A DNA stretch of 64,000 nucleotides, taken from contig NZ_JAGRPV010000001.1 in NCBI RefSeq assembly GCF_030014955.1, positions 186,001 through 250,000 of the forward strand, read 5' to 3'. This document shows, one piece after another, positions 1 through 8,416 of the stretch. Every line of letters starts with the position of its first letter. Position 1 is the stretch's first letter. The translations under genes were made by a program, and so were the position numbers. This stretch comes from Cohnella hashimotonis. GTDB taxonomy: Bacteria > Bacillota > Bacilli > Paenibacillales > Paenibacillaceae. The notes under the pieces were generated by a model. It had not been told where the DNA came from. It made no database searches and saw nothing but the letters and a program-made list of their open reading frames with translations.

Positions 1-1
1 C

Positions 2-190
2 GAGATCGGCGTCATCAGGGGCGAGGGAGGGAATCGGTTTATCCTGAAGTCGGGCTCCAGGGTCGTCCTGAACGAGTGGGATGCCGAACCGGACAATCCG
101 ATTGCGGCGGAAGGGTATTTTAACGTCTACAACTACGCCGGGAAGGGCAATGCCATCGAACTGAAGCCGGCCAAGGGCAAATCCAAGTAA
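2..190 (+). CDS. C-terminal end of an unidentified protein (partial)
   Basis: An open frame runs in from the left edge and stops at the TAA at 188-190, leaving 62 residues. The fragment is rich in Gly, Asn and Lys, has a beta-strand-like alternation and ends in a Lys-rich tail. I do not recognise a domain. The strong terminator just after it marks the end of a transcription unit, so it is separate from the transporter that follows. Its function cannot be judged from this fragment. Confidence 0.6.
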   Translation, partial: EIGVIRGEGGNRFILKSGSRVVLNEWDAEPDNPIAAEGYFNVYNYAGKGNAIELKPAKGKSK

Positions 191-198
191 ACACCTGC

Positions 199-242
199 AA
201 GGAGCCGTTCCCGCGCGTACATCGCCGGGGCGGCTCCTTTTT
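199..242 (+). terminator. Rho-independent terminator
   Basis: The arm GGAGCCG (201-207) pairs with CGGCTCC (231-237), followed directly by a T run. It closes the partial gene ending at 190. Confidence 0.8.
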
Positions 243-403
243 TATCGCTCCGCTACGATTATTGATGCAATAAGCAAATCCGGCAATCGAAATTGATACG
301 ATGTTCGTATTTTGGGATTTCGGCGGCGTTCCGGTACGTGCCATGATGAGGATACGGATCGACGGGATTCCGTATCACTCCATCAGACAGGGGGACAGAC
401 CGC

Positions 404-1363
404 ATGCAGCAATCCGAAGCCGGCCTGCGCATCGCCGCCGCGGAAGGCAAGAGAAAAGTCCGGCGCAAGCTCCGAAGCGGCGACAAAGAGCTCAGCCTTC
501 TCGCGCTTCCGGCTGCCGTCTATATTTTTGTCTTCAGCTATTTGACGATGTTCGGGGTTATCATCGCGTTCAAGAACTACCGTTACGACAAGGGGATCTG
601 GGGGAGCGAATGGATCGGGCTCGACAATTTCAGGTTCTTCTTTATCTCCGAGAAAGCGTTTATCGTGACCCGCAACACCGTTCTTTACAACATCTGGTTC
701 TGGATCATCACGACATTCTGCGCCTTGCTCGTCGCCATTCTTCTGAATGAGATCTCGCGCAAATGGAGCAAGTACTACCAGACCGTCATGTTTCTCCCGA
801 CCTTCGTCTCCTGGGTCGTCATCATGTTCCTCGTACAGATGTTCCTGAACCACGATTACGGATTCGTCAACCGGATGCTGGAAGCGACCGGCGGGGAGCG
901 GGTACGCTGGTATCTGGAGCCGGCATACTGGCCGGGGATTCTGACGCTGGCGCATCTATGGAAATCGATCGGGTTCTCCGCCCTCGTATACTATGCGGGC
1001 ATCGTGGCGATCGATCCGTCGTATTACGAAGCCGCGCGGATGGACGGGGCGACCCGGTTCCAGATGGTGCGCAAAATTACCATTCCCATGCTTGCCCCGC
1101 TGATCACGATTCTGCTCATCATGACGATCGGCAGCATGTTCCGGGGAGATTTCGGCCTGCATTTCTTCGTCTCGAACAATTCGCCGCTGCTGTACAACAC
1201 GGTGGACATCATCGACACGTTCGTATACCGGGCGCTCAGCGTCAGCGGGGATACTTCGATGGCGGCGGCCGTCGGCCTGTACCAGTCGCTCGTCGGGTTC
1301 GTGCTCGTGGTGGCGGCCAACTATACGGTTCGCAAAATAAACGATGAGAATTCGCTATGGTAG
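404..1363 (+). CDS. Carbohydrate ABC transporter permease, LplB type
   Basis: This is the first of two inner-membrane permeases of a CUT1-family sugar importer (319 residues). About six hydrophobic segments are visible, the first at about residues 32-52. The cytoplasmic EAA loop that docks to the ATPase starts near residue 209 (EAARMDGATRF). The start is the ATG at 404, behind a purine-rich AGGGGG site. The gene is followed almost at once by the second permease and the binding lipoprotein. No ATPase gene is present; families of this type usually share an MsmX/UgpC-type ATPase encoded elsewhere. The substrate is unknown, and polysaccharide-derived oligosaccharides are typical for LplB relatives. 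Confidence 0.9.
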   Translation: MQQSEAGLRIAAAEGKRKVRRKLRSGDKELSLLALPAAVYIFVFSYLTMFGVIIAFKNYRYDKGIWGSEWIGLDNFRFFFISEKAFIVTRNTVLYNIWFWIITTFCALLVAILLNEISRKWSKYYQTVMFLPTFVSWVVIMFLVQMFLNHDYGFVNRMLEATGGERVRWYLEPAYWPGILTLAHLWKSIGFSALVYYAGIVAIDPSYYEAARMDGATRFQMVRKITIPMLAPLITILLIMTIGSMFRGDFGLHFFVSNNSPLLYNTVDIIDTFVYRALSVSGDTSMAAAVGLYQSLVGFVLVVAANYTVRKINDENSLW

Positions 1364-1379
1364 GAGGTCGAGCTTCCTC

Positions 1380-2279
1380 ATGAACGCTGCAACGACGTCG
1401 CTGAGCAACCGCAAAGGCAATATCGTGATCCATCTGTTCTTCGTTCTGCTCTCCGTCGCGATCATCGCGCCTTTCCTCTTGATCGTATCCGTCTCGTTGA
1501 CGGACGAGAAGGCGCTTGCGGAGCACGGATACTCGTTCATCCCGGCGCGCTTCAGCGTTCTGGCCTACGAGTTCATTCTGCAGTCGCCCGGCGTTCTGCT
1601 GCGGGCCTACGGCAATACCATTTTCATCACGATCGCCGGCACCTTGCTCAGCCTGCTCCTCACCAGCATGATCGCCTACGTGATCTCGCGAAGGGACTAC
1701 AAGTGGAGGGTGCAGCTCACGGTTTACATTTTCTTCACGATGCTGTTCTCGGGCGGATTGGTGCCCTTCTATATCTTGATGACGCAGTACTTGCATCTGA
1801 AGGATTCGCTCTGGGCGATCATCCTGCCAGGGATGCTGTCCCCCTTCTACGTCCTCATCATGAAGGGCTTCATGGGCAAAATCCCCTATGAGCTGATCGA
1901 ATCCACGAAGGTGGACGGAGCCAGCGAATGGCGCATCTTCTTCATGATGATCCTGCCGCTGTCTACGCCGGCTCTGACGACGCTGGGCCTGTTCATCGCC
2001 TTCAACTACTGGAACGAATGGTTTAACGCGCTGCTGTTCATCGACAACGACAAGCTCGTTCCGCTTCAGCTGCTGCTTGTGCGGATCATGAACACGCTCG
2101 ATTTCCTCCGGAACAACAGCCAATACATTCAGAGTTTGGGACTCGACATGAGCCAGCTCCCGGGCGAGTCGATGCGGATGGCGCTGGTCATTCTGGTCGC
2201 GGGTCCGATGATGTTCATCTTTCCGTTTTTCCAGAAGTACTTCGTGCAGGGCATGACGGTCGGTTCGTTAAAGGGATAA
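1380..2279 (+). CDS. Carbohydrate ABC transporter permease, YtcP type
   Basis: Second permease of the first importer (299 residues). It has six predicted membrane spans and a cytoplasmic EAA-type loop from about residue 171 (ELIESTKVDGA). It ends in the family-typical GMTVGSLKG-like tail. An upstream in-frame ATG at 1344 would overlap the previous gene. The ATG at 1380 is preferred because AGGAGGT lies about 10 bases before it. It pairs with the LplB-type permease to form the membrane channel. Confidence 0.9.
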   Translation: MNAATTSLSNRKGNIVIHLFFVLLSVAIIAPFLLIVSVSLTDEKALAEHGYSFIPARFSVLAYEFILQSPGVLLRAYGNTIFITIAGTLLSLLLTSMIAYVISRRDYKWRVQLTVYIFFTMLFSGGLVPFYILMTQYLHLKDSLWAIILPGMLSPFYVLIMKGFMGKIPYELIESTKVDGASEWRIFFMMILPLSTPALTTLGLFIAFNYWNEWFNALLFIDNDKLVPLQLLLVRIMNTLDFLRNNSQYIQSLGLDMSQLPGESMRMALVILVAGPMMFIFPFFQKYFVQGMTVGSLKG

Positions 2280-2288
2280 TCCCTTTAA
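2268..2288 (+). promoter_or_regulatory. Palindrome between permease and binding-protein genes
   Basis: A near-perfect inverted repeat, TTAAAGGGAT / ATCCCTTTAA, covers the stop codon of the permease. It has no T run, so it is not a normal terminator. An intercistronic stem-loop here could protect or process the mRNA so that the binding protein is made in excess, as is common in ABC operons (inference). Confidence 0.4.
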
Positions 2289-2318
2289 TGTTATATTAAG
2301 AAGATGGAGGGGTTTGGA

Positions 2319-3833
2319 TTGAAAAGATTGCGCAAAAAGGGTCTTCCGGCATTAGGCCTGGTGTTGTTCCTGGCGGCGTGCAGCGGCGGGGGCGACCCGA
2401 AACCCGCGGCAAGCGGCGGATCGTCGGAACCGGCTTCATCGCCTTCCGCAAGCGAGTCCGGGCAAGCGGCGCTCCCCGAAGTCAAGCTGACCTGGTATTA
2501 CGGCGTGGCCCAGGTGCCGCCGGATCAGCAGCTCATCGAAGACGAAGTCAATAAGATCGTCAAATCCAAGATCAACGCGACTGTCAAGCTGAAGCCGATC
2601 GATTTCGGCAGCTATACGACGAAGCTTAACACGGCGAGCGCCGCGGGCGAGGAATACGATCTGGTGTGGACGGCCAACTGGGCGTTCAACTATGACGAGA
2701 ACGTCAAGAAAGGCGCGTTCTTGCCCCTGGATCAACTGCTGGACCAATACGCGCCGGAAGCGAAGAAAGCCATACCCGATTTCACCTGGGACGCAACCAG
2801 GTACAAGGGAGAGATCTACGCGGTCCCGAATTACCAGACCGTCACTTCCCATTACGGCGTCAACGTGATCAAGGAGTATGCGGACAAATACGGACTGGAC
2901 GTGAATGCGGTCAAAAAGTTCGAGGATCTGGAGCCGTTTTTCGAGAAGATCAAGCAGAACGAACCCGGCATCATTCCGTTCATGCTCGTCGGCCCGCTCA
3001 CCAAGTTCCAGCCGATCGCCTACGGCTATGACGACTACGGCGTGAAGATCGGGGACGCTTCGTACAAGTCGAATGCGCTCGAGCAATCGTCCGAATACAA
3101 GCAGTTCGCCGAAATGATGCACCGCTGGTTCGAGAAGGGCTACATCAACGAGGATGCGTCCACGGTGAAGCAGATCGACGCGAGCTATAACGGAAAGTTC
3201 GCCGTATCTATCGAATATGCGATGAAGCCGGGATACGAGGCCGAGATCGAGTCCAAGAACGGAGGCCGGAAGATCGTCGGCATTCCGCTCGCGGACGTCA
3301 CGACCAACCGGACTTCCAACATCACGACCTTGACGGCGATCAGCCGCACGTCCAAGAATCCGGAGCGCGCGATGATGCTCATCGAGCTCGTCAACAAGGA
3401 CCGTGAGCTGTACAACCTGCTCAGCTTCGGCCTGGAAGGCAAGCACTACGAGAAGCTGGACGAAAATACGGTCAGAGTAAATCCCGCCGGCGGCTATACG
3501 GCCCCCAATTGGGTGTTCGGCAACGTGTTCAACGGCTATCTGATCGAAGGGCAGGCGCCGGACACTTGGGAAGTGACGCGGAAGCTGAACGAGTCCGCCG
3601 TCGTCCAGCCGACGTTCGGGTTTAACTTCGACGATACGGCGGTGAAGGCGGAGGCGGCCAACATCGCGGCGCTCAAGGCCGAATACGAGCCGCTGCTGCT
3701 CACGGGCACGGTGGATCCCGCGGAGTATCTGCCGGATTACCTGAACAAGTTGAAGAAGGCGGGCAGCGACAAAGTGCAGGCCGAGCTGCAGAAGCAGCTG
3801 GACGCCTGGGTGGCAGAGAAGAAGCAGCAGTGA
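2319..3833 (+). CDS. Extracellular solute-binding lipoprotein of sugar ABC importer
   Basis: Substrate-capturing lipoprotein for the permeases encoded upstream (504 residues from the chosen start). It has a short basic N-terminus, a hydrophobic segment and the lipobox LAAC, with lipidation expected at Cys21. A Gly/Ser/Pro-rich linker leads into a family-1-type binding fold. An ATG at 2304 is in frame, but it sits inside the ribosome binding site GGAGGGG. The TTG at 2319 has correct spacing and gives a standard lipoprotein signal. A strong terminator follows. The ligand cannot be read from sequence. Confidence 0.88.
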   Translation: MKRLRKKGLPALGLVLFLAACSGGGDPKPAASGGSSEPASSPSASESGQAALPEVKLTWYYGVAQVPPDQQLIEDEVNKIVKSKINATVKLKPIDFGSYTTKLNTASAAGEEYDLVWTANWAFNYDENVKKGAFLPLDQLLDQYAPEAKKAIPDFTWDATRYKGEIYAVPNYQTVTSHYGVNVIKEYADKYGLDVNAVKKFEDLEPFFEKIKQNEPGIIPFMLVGPLTKFQPIAYGYDDYGVKIGDASYKSNALEQSSEYKQFAEMMHRWFEKGYINEDASTVKQIDASYNGKFAVSIEYAMKPGYEAEIESKNGGRKIVGIPLADVTTNRTSNITTLTAISRTSKNPERAMMLIELVNKDRELYNLLSFGLEGKHYEKLDENTVRVNPAGGYTAPNWVFGNVFNGYLIEGQAPDTWEVTRKLNESAVVQPTFGFNFDDTAVKAEAANIAALKAEYEPLLLTGTVDPAEYLPDYLNKLKKAGSDKVQAELQKQLDAWVAEKKQQ

Positions 3834-3864
3834 GGATGCGGGGATTAATCCGAATATGAACATG

Positions 3865-3897
3865 CGGCCCATGCCTATCGTGCATGGGCCGTTTTTT
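3865..3897. terminator. Terminator between convergent genes
   Basis: A 10-bp perfect stem (3865-3874 with 3882-3891) is followed by six T on the plus strand. It closes the first transporter operon and faces the convergent AraC-type gene. Confidence 0.85.
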
Positions 3898-3902
3898 CGG
3901 CG

Positions 3903-6227
3903 TCATCGGTTCGAGATCGCGCATCTGGCCCGATATTCGATCGGGGAGATGCCCTCCAGGTTCTTGAAGGTGCGAATGAACGAATTGCGGTTCGTGAAGC
4001 CGACGGCCGGCCAGATATCCTGCACGTACAGATCGGTCTCCCGCAGCATCTCCTTGGCTTTGCGGATGCGCAGCTCCTGCAGGTACTGTTGAAAGGACAC
4101 GCCGAGCTCCTTCTTGATCAATCGCGACATGTAATTGGCGGATGTGTTGAACTTCTCGGCCAAATACTCCAGATGGATGTCTTCCCGGTAATGTTCGTCG
4201 ATATACGCCTTGAAGGAAGCGGGAGCCTGCCGGACTTGCCGGGCGCCGACGCCGATCGTCCCCATTATCTGCTCGTAGAAGCCGGTGATGCTCTCCTCAA
4301 TATCGTCCGCGGCGGGCACGCGGTCCAGGACAAGCGTCCGCATACTATCCCGATAGGTCGGATCCGGCAGCAGGAGGTCCCCTTGCTTCAGCGCTTGCGC
4401 ACCTGCCATATATAGATTCAAGTACAGCTCCCTGGCCGAAATGTCACTCAGTCCCGCGCGAACCGCACGCTCGATGATCTCGCGCAGGAGGCTATACAGC
4501 TCCATCCGCTTGCATGTCAGCAGCAGGTTGACAATCTTCTTCTCTTCCCGATCGGTTATCGCCGCGCCGGCCGGCGTCTCTTCCTCGCCGCTGTAATATC
4601 GGATTCGCTGTTCGGATCGCGACGAGATCCGCCACAGCGCCTTCATCGCCTCCAGGTACGACCGCTGCGCACCCGCATAGCCCCGATGAACCGAGCCGAC
4701 GCCGATTGCGAAATGCCGGACCGTCTCGTCCTCCGACAGCCTGAGCCGCTGTGTTTCCCGACTCAGGCTGTCGTAAAAGTCGTGTGCTGCCGAGTCCGGC
4801 GGCACGTTCGCAATAACGGCCAAAACGTCCGGCTCCAGCTCGACAAGAAGAGATGTCGGCGTCGGCGGCAGAAGCTCGCGGACGATTTGAGCGAGCCGGT
4901 CGTCGATCCCGCTCCGCGGATTGGCGTCGAAACCGAGGGGAGCGAATTTGAACCGGACGATCGCAACGGCGAAGCCCGCTTCAGGGAGGACGATGTCGCC
5001 ACGTTCCAGCAGCGGCCCAATCTCCGCTTCGTCGGGGGCGCGGTTGTATTTGAGCAGACGCACGAACCAGCGCTCGATCGCAAGCGGCGCCGTATGCGAG
5101 AGATTGCTGCTCAGCGTCCCCATGTCGTCCATCATCCGGTGGAATTCTCTATCGAGCAGCTTGTATTCGTTGGCGGGAGGACCGGTGGCCGGAGACAGCT
5201 TGGCCATGAGCCGCTGCAGCGGCGTGTAGAGGTTCAGACTGAACAGGATGGACAGCAGCAGCGAAGCGATCAGCGCAAGCATCGCCATGCCAAGCCCCCA
5301 ATTTTCAATTTTCTCCATACTCCTGCGAATATCGGACTGCGGCACGAAGGCGACCATATCCATGCGCTTGAATACGAACTGGCTGGTCGCATAGATGGCC
5401 ATCGAATCTCTGCCGTCCACTTTCAGCCGCGTCCGGCCTTCCCGCTGCGTCTGCAACGCAAGCTTCGCGAGCCCCAGCTCCCTGCCCGGGTCGGTCACAG
5501 TCGATGCGATCGGCGTTCCGCTGTCGTCCAGAATGAACAGCTCGCTGTTCGGTGTCAGCTTGGAATCGACAAGCTGCCGTACAAGCGGTCCGAGCTTCAG
5601 ATAGATGACATACAGGTCGTTGGAGCGGAACTCGGCGATCGACGTCTGCACGACCGGGAGATAGACGCTGCCGCTGCGGTACGCCGAAGTCGACGGCGGA
5701 AGAATTCGGAACGGATGCTGAGCCGCGGGGTATGTCTCCCAGAAGCGCTGCGAGTACAAGTCGAGCGAACCGAAGCGGCTGAAAAAGTCGGATGCGCCGT
5801 ATGTACCGTCGTTGCTCACGACAAGCCCTTCTCTCCGCTTGTAGATAAAGACGCGATCGACGGTATCGTTCATCAAGCGAATCCGGTTCAGGGAGCGAAT
5901 GCTCTGCGGGACGACGGCGTAGCTGGACGCGGTGCCCAAGGCATAGTCGGACGAGAACAACTGCATCGTATCGGGGTCGAGCGAGAGCAGGAAGTTGGAA
6001 TTATAAATGCCGGTGAATGTGCCGTTGAGTTGAGAGGCGACGGATGTCAGCGATTTGGCGTAGTTGTCCTTCAGCTCGTCCTGGAAATAACCGAGATTGA
6101 CGCGGTAGGTAATCCAGTTAATCGATTGAATCAGCAGAGAGATGAGAAGGAAGAACAGCAGGAACCGATACACGAGACTGCGAAACCCGCCGTTGATAAA
6201 TTGTCTGATTCGAAATCCCAGGCGCAT
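3903..6227 (-). CDS. Membrane-anchored AraC-family transcriptional regulator
   Basis: A large regulator (774 residues) of the type common in Paenibacillus next to sugar importers. A membrane segment near residues 15-40 is followed by an extracellular sensor of about 250 residues. A second membrane span (around residues 300-325) leads into a cytoplasmic linker. The C-terminal hundred residues are a double helix-turn-helix AraC domain. It probably senses an extracellular sugar and activates one neighbouring importer. It is convergent with the first and divergent from the second, so the second (6522 onward) is the more natural target. Two ATGs lie close together; 6227 is preferred because the GAGGGGGG site abuts the upstream one at 6233. 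Confidence 0.85.
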   Translation of the reverse strand: MRLGFRIRQFINGGFRSLVYRFLLFFLLISLLIQSINWITYRVNLGYFQDELKDNYAKSLTSVASQLNGTFTGIYNSNFLLSLDPDTMQLFSSDYALGTASSYAVVPQSIRSLNRIRLMNDTVDRVFIYKRREGLVVSNDGTYGASDFFSRFGSLDLYSQRFWETYPAAQHPFRILPPSTSAYRSGSVYLPVVQTSIAEFRSNDLYVIYLKLGPLVRQLVDSKLTPNSELFILDDSGTPIASTVTDPGRELGLAKLALQTQREGRTRLKVDGRDSMAIYATSQFVFKRMDMVAFVPQSDIRRSMEKIENWGLGMAMLALIASLLLSILFSLNLYTPLQRLMAKLSPATGPPANEYKLLDREFHRMMDDMGTLSSNLSHTAPLAIERWFVRLLKYNRAPDEAEIGPLLERGDIVLPEAGFAVAIVRFKFAPLGFDANPRSGIDDRLAQIVRELLPPTPTSLLVELEPDVLAVIANVPPDSAAHDFYDSLSRETQRLRLSEDETVRHFAIGVGSVHRGYAGAQRSYLEAMKALWRISSRSEQRIRYYSGEEETPAGAAITDREEKKIVNLLLTCKRMELYSLLREIIERAVRAGLSDISARELYLNLYMAGAQALKQGDLLLPDPTYRDSMRTLVLDRVPAADDIEESITGFYEQIMGTIGVGARQVRQAPASFKAYIDEHYREDIHLEYLAEKFNTSANYMSRLIKKELGVSFQQYLQELRIRKAKEMLRETDLYVQDIWPAVGFTNRNSFIRTFKNLEGISPIEYRARCAISNR

Positions 6228-6396
6228 CGCCATCCCCCCTCACGCTATCTGTTTTGATCCGGTTCGTAATCGAGCCATTTTCAACTATTATAGAGTCCCG
6301 ATTTTCAAATCGTCTACATTGTGTCATGTAATATGACTTATAATTTAACAAAATGAGACTAATAATATTTTATTGCACGTTAAGAATCATCTTTTA

Positions 6397-6413
6397 TGTA
6401 ACAATTTATTACA
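6397..6413. promoter_or_regulatory. AT-rich dyad in the divergent intergenic region
   Basis: The roughly 290-bp gap between the AraC-type gene and the second importer is clearly AT-rich compared with its flanks. It contains the dyad TGTAACAATTTATTACA. It could be an activator site or part of a promoter. I could not identify a convincing -35/-10 pair with it. Confidence 0.25.
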
Positions 6414-6521
6414 CGATTATGACTTTGGGTGTTTCGTTCATCGTCGCCTTCCTGTTAAATAAGGAGCACGACGGTTCCGTCCGGTTCGGTCGTCAGCGAA
6501 CAGGAAAGGAGGATAGAACGA

Positions 6522-7493
6522 ATGCGCAAACTTGCCAGCGCGAAGGAGCGGGACGCGCCGCGCTCCGCCCGACAACCGCTCGAACGCAGCCGCACGCGGC
6601 TTGGCTTCTACTGGGCCAACCATTGGCAATATTATCTGCTTCTGCTGCTTCCGCTTCTTTACTTTATCGTTTTCCGCTACGGACCGATCGCCGGCAATCT
6701 GCTTGCCTTCCGCAAGATCGTCCCGGGCGGATCCCTGCTCGGACAGAAATGGGTCGGGCTTCATTATTTCAAATTATTTATGCTAGACCCGAATTTTTGG
6801 CACGTGTTCCGCAATACGTGGACGCTCAGCCTGCTCCACCTGCTGATCGCATTTCCGCTGACGCTGATCTTCGCCCTGCTGGTCAACGAATTCGGCCGCA
6901 AGCTCCGCAGTCTGATTCAGCTGGTGTCGAGCTTTCCGAACTTCGTATCGGTCGTCATTGTCGTCGGCATGATGAAGGAGCTGCTGTCGCCGTCGGGAGG
7001 AATCGTCAACGGATGGCTGGAGCAGTTGGGCATCGCGCCGATCTTCTTCATGAACGAGCCGGGCTGGTTCCGGACGTTGTTCATCGGATCGGATATTTGG
7101 CAGTACACGGGCTGGAATGCCATCATTTATCTGGCCGCACTGTCTACGGTAGACCCTCATCTGTACGAAGCTGCCGAGATGGACGGTGCAGGCAGGCTGA
7201 GCCAGACCTGGCACGTCACGCTCCCTCAGATCATGCCGACCGTATCCGTCGTGTTCATCCTCTCGCTCGGACAGCTGCTCAATGTCGGTTACGAAAAGGT
7301 GCTGCTGATGTATACGCCCAGCAACTCGCAGACAAGCGACATCATCGACACTTATATCTACCGGATAGGGCTGGAGAGCAACAACTACAGCTACGCGACG
7401 GCGATCGGCCTGGTCGCCGGGCTGGCCAGCCTAGCGCTCGTGCTGGGCACCAATGCGCTCGTGCGAAGACTGACAGGCCATTCGCTGTACTGA
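6522..7493 (+). CDS. Carbohydrate ABC transporter permease, LplB type (second system)
   Basis: First permease of the second importer (323 residues). A basic cytoplasmic N-terminus is followed by six hydrophobic spans, with the EAA loop at about residue 216 (EAAEMDGAGR). The start has AGGAGG about ten bases upstream. It heads a run of seven same-strand genes with short gaps or overlaps up to 13893, so transport and catabolism are probably co-transcribed. No ATPase is encoded nearby. Confidence 0.9.
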   Translation: MRKLASAKERDAPRSARQPLERSRTRLGFYWANHWQYYLLLLLPLLYFIVFRYGPIAGNLLAFRKIVPGGSLLGQKWVGLHYFKLFMLDPNFWHVFRNTWTLSLLHLLIAFPLTLIFALLVNEFGRKLRSLIQLVSSFPNFVSVVIVVGMMKELLSPSGGIVNGWLEQLGIAPIFFMNEPGWFRTLFIGSDIWQYTGWNAIIYLAALSTVDPHLYEAAEMDGAGRLSQTWHVTLPQIMPTVSVVFILSLGQLLNVGYEKVLLMYTPSNSQTSDIIDTYIYRIGLESNNYSYATAIGLVAGLASLALVLGTNALVRRLTGHSLY

Positions 7494-7521
7494 TGCGCCT
7501 GAAGCTTAGGGGGGGAAAGCA

Positions 7522-8397
7522 ATGAGCTACCGTAACTCGCAGGGCTACAAGCTATTTCGCCTGTTCAACATCGCGCTCATGGCCGTGACGATGACGGCCA
7601 TCGCATTCCCGTTCCTGCATCTGCTCGCGCTGTCCTTCAGCGACAGCGCCGCGGTCGTCGGCGGACGCGTGACGCTATGGCCGATCGGCTGGGACGCCGG
7701 CGCCTACGCCAGAGTGCTCAGCCATCCGAGTGTCGCCTCCGGCTTCGTCAACGCGCTGGCGCAGACCGTTATCGGCACCGTCGTCGGCGTGCTGATGCTG
7801 ACGATCTGCGCCTACCCGCTATCCAAGCCAATCAAAGGCCGGAAGCTGATTATGAGGCTGATCATGGCCACCATGTTTTTCGGCGGCGGGCTCATCCCTA
7901 CCTACACGGTCGTCAAAGGGCTCGGCATGATCGATACGATCTGGGCGATCGTCATCCCGTTCTGCATCATGCCCTACTATCTCATGATCATGATCAGCTT
8001 CTTCCGCGCCTTCCCGGAGGGGTTGGAGGAATCGGCGATGATCGACGGGCTGGGTCCCATCATGATTCTGCTGCGCATCGTGCTGCCGCTCTCGCGCGCC
8101 GTAATCGCTACGATGGGTCTGTTTCTCGCGGTCTACTACTGGAACAACTGGTTCAACGCGCTCATTTATTTGAACAGCACGAACAAGTACCCCATCATGC
8201 TGATTGCCCGTCATATCGTCGCCGGCGCCGATCTCGCTTCGGAGCAAGCCTACGGGGCGACTGGAAGGGACAGTCTGTCGGGCGCTTCGCTGAAGGCGGC
8301 CGTCATTATGGTGACGATGCTGCCGATCGCTGCGCTTATTCCGTTCGCGCAGCGGCATTTCAATCAGGGTGTCATGCTTGGAGCAGTCAAAGGATAA
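7522..8397 (+). CDS. Carbohydrate ABC transporter permease, YtcP type (second system)
   Basis: Partner permease (291 residues) with six hydrophobic spans. The EAA-type loop near residue 169 reads EESAMIDGLGP, and the family C-terminal motif GVMLGAVKG is present. A GGGGGG-type ribosome binding site precedes the ATG. It sits 28 bases after the LplB-type permease and 19 bases before the binding lipoprotein. Confidence 0.9.
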   Translation: MSYRNSQGYKLFRLFNIALMAVTMTAIAFPFLHLLALSFSDSAAVVGGRVTLWPIGWDAGAYARVLSHPSVASGFVNALAQTVIGTVVGVLMLTICAYPLSKPIKGRKLIMRLIMATMFFGGGLIPTYTVVKGLGMIDTIWAIVIPFCIMPYYLMIMISFFRAFPEGLEESAMIDGLGPIMILLRIVLPLSRAVIATMGLFLAVYYWNNWFNALIYLNSTNKYPIMLIARHIVAGADLASEQAYGATGRDSLSGASLKAAVIMVTMLPIAALIPFAQRHFNQGVMLGAVKG

Positions 8398-8416
8398 TGA
8401 AGAGAGGGATGCGTAT

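Noticed and set aside
2436..3872. A 478-codon antisense frame across the first binding lipoprotein
   Set aside because: Its composition is rich in Arg, Leu and Val with no motif, as expected for the complement of a GC-rich gene.
4686..6257. A 523-codon plus-strand frame opposite the membrane AraC regulator
   Set aside because: There is no recognisable domain, and the minus-strand gene has clear membrane and helix-turn-helix features.
6353..7525. A 390-codon open frame overlapping the second LplB-type permease
   Set aside because: It is Arg/Pro-rich without a domain and lies out of frame over a clear permease gene; it is a high-GC shadow.
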